From contig JAFGQR010000094.1 in assembly GCA_016935555.1 (NCBI GenBank), positions 1 through 64,000 on the forward strand: DNA of 64,000 nt, written 5' to 3'. Source of the stretch: Verrucomicrobiota bacterium (GTDB taxonomy: Bacteria > Verrucomicrobiota > Verrucomicrobiia > Limisphaerales > JAFGQR01). The notes beneath the pieces are model-generated. The model was given only the letters and a program-made list of their open reading frames with translations, was not told the DNA's origin and made no database searches. The stretch's first letter is position 1; every line of letters begins with the position of its first letter. A program made the position numbers and the translations under genes. This document shows, piece by piece, positions 1 to 8,692 of the stretch.

Positions 1-114
1 AACGTGGCGAAACTGGACGGCAGCGTCGAGAAGACCGGGAACATCGAGTTGAATGAGTTGCTGGAATTCGCCGACGATCTGGGCGACAATCACTTTTTGT
101 ATCCGATGAACTGA
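1..114 (+). CDS. C-terminal end of an unidentified protein (5' cut by window edge)
   Basis: Frame 1 is open from the first base and ends with TGA at 112-114, giving 37 residues. The tail is acidic and helix-like (it contains IELNELLEFADDLGDN), followed by FLYPMN at the C-terminus. The spacing of acidic residues loosely recalls EF-hand-like or caspase-family tails, but the fragment is too short to assign a family. It points the same way as the sigma factor gene downstream, about 120 bases away. Confidence 0.5.
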   Translation, partial: NVAKLDGSVEKTGNIELNELLEFADDLGDNHFLYPMN

Positions 115-238
115 GCGCCACCGGCGCGAGATGCGTCAAAGTCTGGACAAGGTCTTGAGGGGCTGCGGCTGAAGCTGGATTTGCCTTTTGGATCGGGATA
201 TATGAAGAATGCTGAAGCGCATAGCGGATCTCGGTTTC

Positions 239-805
239 ATGGCGATCGACGAGTCAACCTTGGAGCAGGCAGTGAAAGCCCATTACGCATCGCTGTTTCG
301 ATTCGCCTGGAGCCTGGCGCGATCCGAGGCCGACGCGCTGGATCTGACGCAGGAGACGTATCGTCGGCTGGCTCAGAAGCGGCACCAAATCCGCGATCCA
401 GCGAAGCTGAAGTCGTGGCTTTTCACGACGCTCTACCGGCAGTTCATCGATGCGCGACAGCAGCAATCGCGTGTCGAGACGCGCGGCAGTTCCGACGATC
501 TCCCGTCCGTTGCGGCGACGGCTCCGCCGACTGCCAGCCTGGACGGCGCCGCGGCGCGCGAGGCGCTTTTGGACCTGGAGGAACCGTTCCGCAGCCCCCT
601 GGTGCTTTTCTATCTCGAGGAACATTCCTACAAGGAAATCGCCGGCATCCTCCAGGTGCCCATCGGCACGGTGATGTCCCGCATCTCGCGTGGACGGAAC
701 TTGCTGCGGGCGCGTCTGGGCGAAACGCCGGATCCCGCTTGCGGGCCGGCGGTGCCTGCGACTCCCAATTCAGCCGGGACATGTCATGAACCGAGAGGAC
801 GCTAA
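239..805 (+). CDS. ECF-type RNA polymerase sigma factor
   Basis: This 188-residue protein has the two-domain layout of extracytoplasmic-function sigma-70 factors. Region 2 lies near residues 15-65 (LFRFAWSLARSEADALDLTQ, then WLFTTLYRQFIDAR). A variable linker follows, and region 4 near residues 115-165 has a helix-turn-helix (SYKEIAGILQVPIGTVMSRI). Such factors bind core RNA polymerase and direct it to specific promoters. The ATG at 239 puts about 10 residues before region 2, usual for the family; an in-frame ATG at 209 would add ten. The stop lies 20 bases inside the next gene, so the two are probably co-transcribed and translationally coupled, a typical sigma/anti-sigma layout. The C-terminal 25 residues after region 4 are low complexity. 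Confidence 0.87.
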   Translation: MAIDESTLEQAVKAHYASLFRFAWSLARSEADALDLTQETYRRLAQKRHQIRDPAKLKSWLFTTLYRQFIDARQQQSRVETRGSSDDLPSVAATAPPTASLDGAAAREALLDLEEPFRSPLVLFYLEEHSYKEIAGILQVPIGTVMSRISRGRNLLRARLGETPDPACGPAVPATPNSAGTCHEPRGR

Positions 806-1673
806 AGCCATTCTTGCCATGTATCGCCCGGGAGGTCGGGATGCGGCGGACCCGCAGTTTGCCGAGGCACTGGCCCTGGCCCGGGCGGACGCCGAGCTGG
901 GCGCGTGGTTTGCGCGGCAGCGGGCGTTCGATACGGCGATGAGCGCGGGGGTGAAGTCGATGCCTGTGCCCGAGGGTTTGGAGACGGTGCTGCTGGCCCA
1001 CGCGCGCGGCCTGGCGACGCCGGTTCCGGGGTGGGGCGAACGGTTGCGGGAAGCCATCGACCGCCTGCTGCACACGTCGATCCTGCCGAACGAACGATTC
1101 CTGAATGCGCCGTGGTGGCGCCGTTGGCCGGTGCGGCTGGCGGCCATGGCGATCGTGCTCGGCCTGGCTGCGATCCCCGTTTTCGTGCATCACGCCACGT
1201 CGAGAACTTCGGCGGACCTCCTGGCGGACATTGTGGAAGCAGGCTGGGATGTGCGATGCCACACGCAGTTTCAAACCCGCGATCTGATCGCAGCCCGGCA
1301 ATGGCTGGCCGCTCAAGGGTGCGAGAGCCGGTTTCTGTTGCCCCGCGGCCTGACCCGGCAGGCCACCCTGAACGGTGTCCGCGTGTTGGAGTGGCGGGGC
1401 AGGAAGGTGGCCTTTCTCTGTTTTCTGAACGGGCCGCAGCACCTGCATTTTTGGGTGGCGGACGCGGCGATACTGCCGGAGGCGCCTTCGAAGAACCAAC
1501 TGCTGATTACAGACTGCCACGGGTGGACCACGTTCAGCTGGGTTCAGGACGACAAAATCCACATCTTTACCGGCCTGCGCATGCAGGAGTTCATCCGCCG
1601 CTTTCGCAAGAATGGGCGCTGGCTGCTGGATGGCCGTCCGCTGGCGCGGTGGGGCGAGCAGGCGCAGTTTTAG
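786..1673 (+). CDS. Single-pass membrane protein, putative anti-sigma factor
   Basis: The ATG at 786 lies inside the end of the sigma factor gene and gives 295 residues. The N-terminal 110 residues are soluble and helical (MNREDAKAILAMYRPGGRDA and onward). One hydrophobic segment at about 115-136 (VRLAAMAIVLGLAAIPVFV) is preceded by WWRRWP, followed by a C-terminal domain of about 160 residues rich in Trp, Arg and aromatic residues. A cytoplasmic helical region, one membrane span and an outer domain next to an ECF sigma factor fit a membrane anti-sigma factor. The usual zinc-finger HxxxCxxC motif is not visible, so the role is inferred from context only. Confidence 0.72.
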   Translation: MNREDAKAILAMYRPGGRDAADPQFAEALALARADAELGAWFARQRAFDTAMSAGVKSMPVPEGLETVLLAHARGLATPVPGWGERLREAIDRLLHTSILPNERFLNAPWWRRWPVRLAAMAIVLGLAAIPVFVHHATSRTSADLLADIVEAGWDVRCHTQFQTRDLIAARQWLAAQGCESRFLLPRGLTRQATLNGVRVLEWRGRKVAFLCFLNGPQHLHFWVADAAILPEAPSKNQLLITDCHGWTTFSWVQDDKIHIFTGLRMQEFIRRFRKNGRWLLDGRPLARWGEQAQF

Positions 1674-1837
1674 CCAGCTTCGTCCGTCATCGCAAAATCC
1701 TCGCGATCCGGCCTTTGCGACCCTGAGCCGGGGAATGCATGCAACGGGCCCGGTGACGGCATGCGGTGGAAGCAACCGCTGTGGGGATTCGTGGATCAGC
1801 TCCAGGTTCGGCCCCCGACGGAAAACGCCGAGGCCAT

Positions 1838-4273
1838 TCATTGTCTGTCGGGGGAGTCCAGGATGGCGTGGGCGAGTTCCTTGCCTTTGGCGAGCTGGGC
1901 CGGGGTGAGCAATTTCTCGAGCGTGGGCTTGAAGAGTGCCGCGTGGGGATGGCGCATGGTGTCGGCGAAGACGATCCATTTATAGGCTTCGACGAGGTCT
2001 TTGGGAACGCCTTCGCCATCGGCCAGCAGAAGGGCGAGAGCATAGGCGGCCTGCGGCTGGCCCAATTCGGCGGCCAGGCGGTACCATTTTGCGGCAGCGG
2101 CGGGATCTTTGGCGACGCCGCGGCCGTGTTCGTAGAGGCTGGCGAGGTTCATCTGGGCCCAGGAATTGCCTTTGGCGGCAGCGTTGGCGTATTGCTGCGC
2201 GGCGGCGGCGAAATCCCGGTCCACGCCTCTTCCGGTTTCGAGCAGGACGCCGAGGCTGAACTGGGCGCCGGGTTCATGTTGTTCGGCGGCTCGGCGGAGC
2301 CACGCGGCGGCTTCGCGGTAGTTGGGTTCGGGACCGGTGGTGCAGGCATAGCCCAGGCGGTATTGGGCTTTGGCGTGGCCGCGCTCAGCGGCCTGGCGGT
2401 AGCGGGTTCGGGCTTCGGTGGTTTCCTTGAGGACGCCGAGGCCCTGTTCGTAGAGCAGGCCGAGGTAATACTGGGCGTCCGCGTCGCCCCGGTCCGCGGC
2501 CTGGCGAAACCACTGGGCTGCTTGGACGTAGTCCTGGGGCAGTCCCTGTCCCTGGGCGTAAGCCAAGCCCACTTTGAGCTGGGCGGTGGCGACCCCTTTG
2601 TCGGCAGCCTGCCGATACCACTTCAGGGCTTCGGCGCGGTCGGCCTTCACCGCCTTGCCTGTCTCATAGAAAATCGCCACATACAACTGTGCCAGCGCGT
2701 CGCCTTGCCGGGCGGCGGGCAGGAAGAGCTTGAGGGCCTGGCCGGGGTCCTTGGCGACGCCGAGTCCCTCGGTGTAGGCGACGCCGAGGTTGACTTGGGC
2801 TTGAGCAACTCCCTGGTCGGCGGCCCGCCGCAGCCAGGCGACGGCTTCGGCGAAGTTTTTTTCCACGAGGCGCCCCTCCATGTAGGCGGCGCCGAGGCGA
2901 TAGGCCGCTTCGCCTTCGCCGTGTTCGGCCGCCTCGCGATACAGGTTGAGGGCTTGGGGAACGTCCTTGGGCACGCCCTGGCCGTTTTCGTGGAGGATGC
3001 CCAGGTTGAGCAGCGCGATCGCGTGCTGCCGGTCGGCGGCGCGCCGGAACCATTGGGCCGCCTCGGTGAAGTCCTGGGCCACGCCCTGTCCCCGGGCCAG
3101 CATGAGGCCGAGGTTCACCTGGGCGTCGACCACGCCCTGCTCGGCGGCGCGGCGGTACCATTTGACGGCTTCTTCGGGGTTCTTGGCGGTGCCCTGGCCT
3201 TCGGCGAGGAGCACGCCCAGGTAGAGTTGGGCCACGATGTGTCCCTGCTTGGCGGCGGCTTCGAACCATTTGGCCGCCTCGGCGTAGTTCCGCTGCGCGC
3301 CCTGGCTTTCGTAATGGATCAGGCCCAGTTTGAGTTGGGCTTCCGGGTGCCCCCGGCTGGCGGCCTTGCGGTACCACTCGGCGGCCTTGGCCAGGTCCGC
3401 TTTGACGCCCTGGCCTTTCGCATAGGCGGCCCCCACGAAGTATTGCTCCTCCAGATCGCCGCGCTTGGCCCGCCGCAGGTGGCCTTGGAACACCTGCTCG
3501 GGCGTCATCCGGGAGAGCAGTTGGTCGCGCAGGTCCTCGGCTTCGCGATGGTTTTGAACCGCAGCCTCGGTGAACCACAGATAGGCCTCCGGCAAGTCCG
3601 CCGGCACGCCGCGTCCGGCAACATGCAGCTGGGCGAGGGCGATTTGGGCGTTGACCTCGCCCAATTCGGCCGCCTTCAGGTACCAGCGGGCGGCTTCGGT
3701 GAAATCATTGGTGACGCCCTGTCCCTTGGCGTATAGCACGCCGAGGTTGTATTGCGCCGAGCGATCGGCCCGGTCGGCGGCCAGGCGAAACCACTTGGCC
3801 GCCTCGACAAAATCGTTCGAAACCCCGATGCCCCGCGCATAGAAAATCCCGAGATTGAACTGTGCGGACACGTTGCCATGGCTGGCGGCTTTGCGGAACC
3901 ACTCGACCGCCTTCAGAACATTCTGGGGGATTTCCTTGCCGGCCACGTACATCAAGCCCACATTGAACTGAGCCACCGCATCCCCCTTTTCCGCATCCGC
4001 CCGAGCCTGCTGGAACGCGCGGCTGCCGGCTGAACTGGGAGCCGCAGCCGGCGCGGCCGGCTCGCCGGGAACCGTCAGGGGCGGAGGCGCGCCTTCGGGA
4101 ACGGCTTGGGCCGGCTGCAGACGGGCGGGCATCGCGCCGAGGCCGAGGCCGGCCGCCAGCAGCCAGTGGAGACTCCGGCGCCTGCCGTGCTGAGCCGGGG
4201 CCGCCTGCGGCTCCCCGGCCCCGGCTTCGCCTGCGGCGACCGCCGGCTTTCGCAGGGGCGGCGGCGGGGGCAT
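1838..4273 (-). CDS. Exported Sel1-repeat (SLR/TPR-like) protein
   Basis: The protein has about 18 consecutive Sel1-like repeats of roughly 36 residues, each following the pattern AQxxLGxxYxxGxGVxxDxxEAxxWxRxAAxxG, filling about residue 95 to near the C-terminus. Sel1 repeats form alpha-solenoids that bind other proteins. The ATG at 4273 is chosen because AAGGA sits seven bases upstream, giving 811 residues; in-frame ATGs at 4288, 4294 and 4390 are alternatives. A polybasic stretch plus hydrophobic segment (RRRSLHWLLAAGLGLGAMPA) ending near AQA looks like a signal peptide or N-terminal anchor, although 30 Pro/Ala-rich residues precede it. Repeat four is followed by an insertion of about 30 residues. 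The protein is divergent from the small exported protein at 4389. The function is scaffold-like but its partner is unknown. Confidence 0.9.
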   Translation of the reverse strand: MPPPPPLRKPAVAAGEAGAGEPQAAPAQHGRRRSLHWLLAAGLGLGAMPARLQPAQAVPEGAPPPLTVPGEPAAPAAAPSSAGSRAFQQARADAEKGDAVAQFNVGLMYVAGKEIPQNVLKAVEWFRKAASHGNVSAQFNLGIFYARGIGVSNDFVEAAKWFRLAADRADRSAQYNLGVLYAKGQGVTNDFTEAARWYLKAAELGEVNAQIALAQLHVAGRGVPADLPEAYLWFTEAAVQNHREAEDLRDQLLSRMTPEQVFQGHLRRAKRGDLEEQYFVGAAYAKGQGVKADLAKAAEWYRKAASRGHPEAQLKLGLIHYESQGAQRNYAEAAKWFEAAAKQGHIVAQLYLGVLLAEGQGTAKNPEEAVKWYRRAAEQGVVDAQVNLGLMLARGQGVAQDFTEAAQWFRRAADRQHAIALLNLGILHENGQGVPKDVPQALNLYREAAEHGEGEAAYRLGAAYMEGRLVEKNFAEAVAWLRRAADQGVAQAQVNLGVAYTEGLGVAKDPGQALKLFLPAARQGDALAQLYVAIFYETGKAVKADRAEALKWYRQAADKGVATAQLKVGLAYAQGQGLPQDYVQAAQWFRQAADRGDADAQYYLGLLYEQGLGVLKETTEARTRYRQAAERGHAKAQYRLGYACTTGPEPNYREAAAWLRRAAEQHEPGAQFSLGVLLETGRGVDRDFAAAAQQYANAAAKGNSWAQMNLASLYEHGRGVAKDPAAAAKWYRLAAELGQPQAAYALALLLADGEGVPKDLVEAYKWIVFADTMRHPHAALFKPTLEKLLTPAQLAKGKELAHAILDSPDRQ

Positions 4274-4388
4274 CGCGCGATCCTTCATTCGCATGGGGCC
4301 AGTTAGCAAAAGGGCGGCCTGCCTGAAAAGCACAATTATTCCGAAAAGCCAGTTGCATTGGCGGCGGTTTTGGTCTAACCGAGGATGC

Positions 4389-4991
4389 ATGAATTGGCGG
4401 TCGGCACTTGCGATCGGATGGCTGGTGTCCTCATGGGGAGCGACCCTCGCGGCGCAGGCTCAACTCGAAGAGGCTTACCTGCGCAAGTTGCAGGAGCTGC
4501 GAATGGCCGTGATCCAACAGGAACGCCTCGACCGCCTCACCACCAATGCGCCGCCGGCATCGGCACCCACCTTCGAAGCGCTCGAGAAACAATTCCTCGA
4601 AGGCAAACTCACCGCCCGTCAGTTCCAGCAATACGTGCTCGATTTCAAACTCGGCCGCCCCCCGGCCAGCCCAAAACCCGTCCCCACCCCCGCCCCCGCC
4701 CGCATTGCCACACCAACCGCATCCACTAACACCCCGCCCGCCGCCGGGAAGCCCGCCTCGGACGACCCCGCCATGGATCGCCTCGCCCTGATGGAGGCGC
4801 AAATGGATCGCATCATCCAGGAAAAAACCGCACGCGACCGTGCGCTGACGAATCCGCCGGCGGCTGCGGCATCGGGCGCGAAGACGCGGCGGGAGCGGCT
4901 GGACGATTTGCTGCGCGAGCGGATCGCGGGCAGGATCACTGACGAACAATACAAGGTGCGCTGGACGCAGATCATCTCGGAAAAGCCGTAG
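4389..4991 (+). CDS. Small exported hypothetical protein with Pro-rich linker
   Basis: The protein has 200 residues. It begins with a clear signal peptide (MNWRSALAIGWLVSSWGATL, cleavage near AQA at about residue 24). A charged helical segment follows, then a short motif FEALEKQFLEGKLTARQFQQ. A Pro/Ala/Thr-rich linker comes at about residues 90-125, then a second charged helical region with a similar motif RLDDLLRERIAGRITDEQYK. The two motifs resemble short helix-turn-helix modules of the SHOCT type (about 30 residues ending in G-ITxEQF), so a SHOCT-like repeat is possible. The start at 4389 is preferred because the signal peptide begins there; a longer reading from 4293 lacks such a feature. 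The role is unknown. Confidence 0.74.
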   Translation: MNWRSALAIGWLVSSWGATLAAQAQLEEAYLRKLQELRMAVIQQERLDRLTTNAPPASAPTFEALEKQFLEGKLTARQFQQYVLDFKLGRPPASPKPVPTPAPARIATPTASTNTPPAAGKPASDDPAMDRLALMEAQMDRIIQEKTARDRALTNPPAAAASGAKTRRERLDDLLRERIAGRITDEQYKVRWTQIISEKP

Positions 4992-5126
4992 CGGAGGGCG
5001 CGCTGGCGCCGAGAAACGGAACGGAAAAGGGGACGCGGTTCGGCCCGAGTGGGAGCCGGTTCACAGTTCGGCGAAGCTCGAGCACGGGAGATTTTTAGGG
5101 GGGGCGCGGAAAATGCGTGGAAGGTT

Positions 5127-5155
5127 TTGACCATTGGTGCGGGGTGTGGTTTAGT
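5127..5155 (+). promoter_or_regulatory. Candidate promoter upstream of the lamin-tail protein
   Basis: TTGACC at 5127-5132 and TTTAGT at 5150-5155 are separated by 17 bases, about 30 bases before the ATG at 5187. The -35 half matches the sigma-70 consensus well; the -10 half matches poorly at its last positions. Confidence 0.3.
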
Positions 5156-5186
5156 GGGACTGAGTGGAGCTAGCGACAGGCAGTTC

Positions 5187-8100
5187 ATGCGCAACGCCTT
5201 AAGCCAATTCCGCGCGGCTCGTTGCGGCGCGATGCACACCCGGCCGGCGCCGGGACTCCTGGGGCATGCCCTGGGATGGATTCTGGCCTTGGCGGCGGCT
5301 TCCGGTTCTGTCCGTGCCCAGCCGGTGATCAGCGAGATTCTGATGAATCCGGCAGGCACGGATGTCCCCCATGAATACATCGAGGTGCGGGGGACGCCCA
5401 ACTTCACGTTTCCACCCGGCAGTTACCTCGTGGTGCTCGAAGGCGACACCACCAGCACGCCGGGAACCATCGACGATCTTTTCGATCTTGGCGGGCGGGT
5501 TGTGGGCGGCAACGGATTCCTGGTGTGGCTGCAAAAGAATCACCTCTACACGCCGCATCCGAACGCCTCGGTGTATGCCAACACGGGCACGGGCGACGGA
5601 TGGGGGGACGGATTGAGCAGTTCGATCGGCCACTGGGGCAATGCCGATGTCGAGAACGGCTCCAAGACCTTTCTCCTGATCCAAACCACCAACCCGCCCC
5701 TGCTCGGCATGGACCTTGACGCCGACGACAACGGCCATCCCGATCATCCCGATTATGCGGGGTGGCAGGTTTGGGATTCGGTGGGGGTGATGGACGCCGA
5801 CCCCGACCTTGCCTACGGCAGGATCAATTTCCGGCTTCACCCTGCCGGCATTGCCACCGGCACCGTGGTCGACGTCACCTTCGAAATCGATTACCTCGGG
5901 CGGTTCGGGCATTCGACCGGCGCCAGCCCCGCCGACTGGATCGCATGCGGCAACGTGGAGGGCGATGCGCCCTACTGGTTCCTGAGGAGTCCCTCCACGG
6001 CGCTGCCGCCGAGCCCGATGTTGAACCACGTGGGCGCGCCGAACTTCGGCGCGCCGGCGCTGCCCGGGGTGGTGGCGCGGCAAAGTGACGGCGCGACGGT
6101 GCTGGCCGAAGGAACCGGCACGGACACTTACAGCCTCGGACTGAACACGCCCCCGAGCGGCCCCGTCACCATTCGGATGACGGCGCTTGCGCCGGTTCAG
6201 CTGAGCCTGGACGGCGGCGCGAGCTGGGCGGCGTCGCGCACGGTGACGCTGACGGACACGTCCTTCCAAACCCTCACCGCGCGCGCGCTGGACGACAACG
6301 TGGTGGACACGTCGCCCAACCGTCGTCCCATCGCCCACGAACTGCTCAGCACCGGCGACCCGGATCAATACCCGCTGACCGTGTTAATGCCGGTGGTGCC
6401 GGCGGAGGTGACGGAGAACGACTGGCTGGTGTTGAACGAGCTGAAGGTCAACCCGCCAGGCGAGGACGCGCCGTTTGAGTATGTCGAAGTGCGCGGACCG
6501 CCCAACGCGACGTTGAGGAACCTTGCCGTGCTGGCGATCGACGGCGACCAGAGCGGCAATCCGGGCCTTGCCGAGCTGGTAGTGGATCTGGACGGAGACG
6601 TGCTGGGCGGCAGCGGTCTCATGTTGATTGTGGCGCCCGGGCATCCCTACCTGATCTTCAGCGGCACCACCGTGCATCTGGCACCGTCACTGGCGCTCGC
6701 CGGCGGCGCCCTGGGCAACGGCACCGTGTCGTTCCTGCTAGTCGCCACTTCCACCCGCGTGGCCGAAGGCACCGACCTGGACAGGGGCGACAACGGAACT
6801 CTCGAGAGACTGCCCCTGGACGCCACGGTGCTGGACGCCGTGGGCTGGTTGGACGGCGACACGAACGATCTGGTGTTTGGAGGCGCGGTGCTCACCCAGG
6901 CCGCCGGCACACCCGATGCCGCCACGCGCTTCACGTTCAACCTCACGCCGAACACGGCGGCGGCGTGGTTTAACGGCGATTTGGCCGGAGCCACCGGCGA
7001 CGGCTTGATCTACGACAGCGCCACGGTCAGCGCCAACTTCCCGTATGGGGCCATCCTGACGCCGGGCATTTTCGCCAACTCGCCCCCCAGCATCAGCCCA
7101 CTGGCCCCTTACTCCAACGTGATCGGCGATGCCACGGACCCCGGCATCGTGTTTTGGGTCAATGACGCCGAAACCGCCCCAAACGATTTGGTGACGACGC
7201 TTTCAAGCAGCAATCCCGACGTGGTGCCGGAGAACCGCCTGATCCTCACCCTGGGTGAAGGCGGCCGGCGCACCCTGCGCCCGAACCCCGTCGGCGTGGG
7301 TTATGCCACCCTGACCATCACCGTGGACGACGGCGACGAGATCGCGCAGACCACGCTGGAATACGCCGCCTCCGCCATGGGCCGGACGGACGGCCGCTTT
7401 CACAGGGGCATCAGCGATGCGTCGACCTCACTGGCGCTGGACGACACGCTGATGCTGATCGGTGACGACGAAAACCAGGTCATCCGCATTTACGACCGGC
7501 AGCAGTCGGGCGGCCCGCAGTGGGAAACCGACTTCAGTACGGAACTGCACCTCATCGATCTCTACGACGACGGCCGCCCCCGTGAAGTCGACATCGAGGG
7601 CAGCACCCGCGTCGGCAACCGCCTTTATTGGATGGGCGCCCATTCCCATGCCCGCAACGCGGAGTCTCGCACCAACCGGGGACGGATTTTTGCGACGGAC
7701 CTGTCCGGTGCCGGCACGAACATCGCCCTGGCGTTCAGGGGGCATTACGATTTTTTGAAGTTGGATTTGATTGTGTGGGACGCGAACAACGAGCATGGCA
7801 AGGGCGCCCACTACTATGGGTTTGCCGCCAGCGCGGCCGAAGGAACCGATCCCAAGGCACCGGACGGCTCCGGGTTCAACCTGGAGGGCTTGTGCATGGC
7901 GCCCGGCAGCCTCGACACCGCTTACCTGGCCTTCCGGGCGCCGCTCATCCCGGCCACGAACCGATGGAAGGCATTGATCGTGCCGGTCACGAACTTTGCC
8001 AGCCTGGCCGTGAGCTACGGGGACGCCGGCTCCGCCCGGTTCGGCCCGCCCATCGAGCTGGATCTCAACGGCCACGGCATCCGCAGCCTTGCAGGTGGCC

Positions 8101-8636
8101 CCGAGGGTTACTTGCTGGTGGCCGGGCCGCCGGATGTCGCCACCGACGTGTGGCCGAAGGACTTCGAACTCTACACGTGGAGCGGCCAGCCGCACGATCC
8201 CCCGGAGCTGCGCGCGGCCGATTTGTCCAGCCTCATCCCCGAAGGCATCGTCGCCTTGCCGCCCGCCCCGTGGACCACCACCTCCCAGGTCCAGCTCGTC
8301 AGCGACAGCGGCGTCATGGTGTTCTACGGAGACGGCCAACAGGCCAAGTTTCTGCCCGTCCCCAATTTCAAGAAGTTCCGCAGCGACTGGATCACACTGG
8401 GTCCCGTCGTGATCCCCCCCCCTCGGATCTGGTCGCTGGCCCCGGCCACCAACGGCTTCTGGTTGACCTGGAAGGCCGTGGCCGGCCAGCGCTACCAGGT
8501 CCAATCCCGCGCGGACTTGTCGGCCCCCTGGCAGGACGTCGCCGGCGAGGTGACGGCAAGCAATGTGCTCGCCTGCAAATGGCTGCCGGCCGAGCCCGCC
8601 TGCCAGCAGTTCTACCGCGTGGCCCGACTGCCGTGA
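5187..8636 (+). CDS. Large exported lamin-tail-domain protein
   Basis: The protein has 1149 residues from the ATG at 5187; an ATG at 5232 also leaves an intact signal peptide, ending near VRA-QP. Directly after the signal is a lamin-tail-like domain (PVISEILMNPAGTDVPHEYI), and a second copy begins near residue 410 (LVLNELKVNPPGEDAPFEYV). A cadherin/Ig-like domain follows near residues 635-735. A region near 740-1050 resembles DUF3616 (GRFHRGISDASTSLALDDTL, then VDIEGSTRVGNRLYWMGAHS). The last 70 residues form the recurring YQVQ...W...FYRV module seen in other exported proteins here. Lamin-tail domains in bacteria are usually extracellular, near nucleases or hydrolases; no catalytic motif was recognised. 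It lies 56 bases before the M36 protease in the same direction. Confidence 0.85.
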   Translation: MRNALSQFRAARCGAMHTRPAPGLLGHALGWILALAAASGSVRAQPVISEILMNPAGTDVPHEYIEVRGTPNFTFPPGSYLVVLEGDTTSTPGTIDDLFDLGGRVVGGNGFLVWLQKNHLYTPHPNASVYANTGTGDGWGDGLSSSIGHWGNADVENGSKTFLLIQTTNPPLLGMDLDADDNGHPDHPDYAGWQVWDSVGVMDADPDLAYGRINFRLHPAGIATGTVVDVTFEIDYLGRFGHSTGASPADWIACGNVEGDAPYWFLRSPSTALPPSPMLNHVGAPNFGAPALPGVVARQSDGATVLAEGTGTDTYSLGLNTPPSGPVTIRMTALAPVQLSLDGGASWAASRTVTLTDTSFQTLTARALDDNVVDTSPNRRPIAHELLSTGDPDQYPLTVLMPVVPAEVTENDWLVLNELKVNPPGEDAPFEYVEVRGPPNATLRNLAVLAIDGDQSGNPGLAELVVDLDGDVLGGSGLMLIVAPGHPYLIFSGTTVHLAPSLALAGGALGNGTVSFLLVATSTRVAEGTDLDRGDNGTLERLPLDATVLDAVGWLDGDTNDLVFGGAVLTQAAGTPDAATRFTFNLTPNTAAAWFNGDLAGATGDGLIYDSATVSANFPYGAILTPGIFANSPPSISPLAPYSNVIGDATDPGIVFWVNDAETAPNDLVTTLSSSNPDVVPENRLILTLGEGGRRTLRPNPVGVGYATLTITVDDGDEIAQTTLEYAASAMGRTDGRFHRGISDASTSLALDDTLMLIGDDENQVIRIYDRQQSGGPQWETDFSTELHLIDLYDDGRPREVDIEGSTRVGNRLYWMGAHSHARNAESRTNRGRIFATDLSGAGTNIALAFRGHYDFLKLDLIVWDANNEHGKGAHYYGFAASAAEGTDPKAPDGSGFNLEGLCMAPGSLDTAYLAFRAPLIPATNRWKALIVPVTNFASLAVSYGDAGSARFGPPIELDLNGHGIRSLAGGPEGYLLVAGPPDVATDVWPKDFELYTWSGQPHDPPELRAADLSSLIPEGIVALPPAPWTTTSQVQLVSDSGVMVFYGDGQQAKFLPVPNFKKFRSDWITLGPVVIPPPRIWSLAPATNGFWLTWKAVAGQRYQVQSRADLSAPWQDVAGEVTASNVLACKWLPAEPACQQFYRVARLP

Positions 8637-8692
8637 TCCCGTCGCATGCCTCCTTTCAAACCCCCATCCGCCAAATCTCACATGCCACGACG

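Noticed and set aside
444-1979. A 511-residue minus-strand open frame opposite the sigma and membrane protein genes
   Set aside because: Arg/Pro-rich composition without domains; the plus-strand genes are well supported.
7628-8692. An in-frame extension of the M36 protease upstream over the lamin-tail gene
   Set aside because: The extension overlaps a well-supported gene in another frame, is Arg/Pro-rich like other shadow frames, and the signal peptide begins only at 8693.
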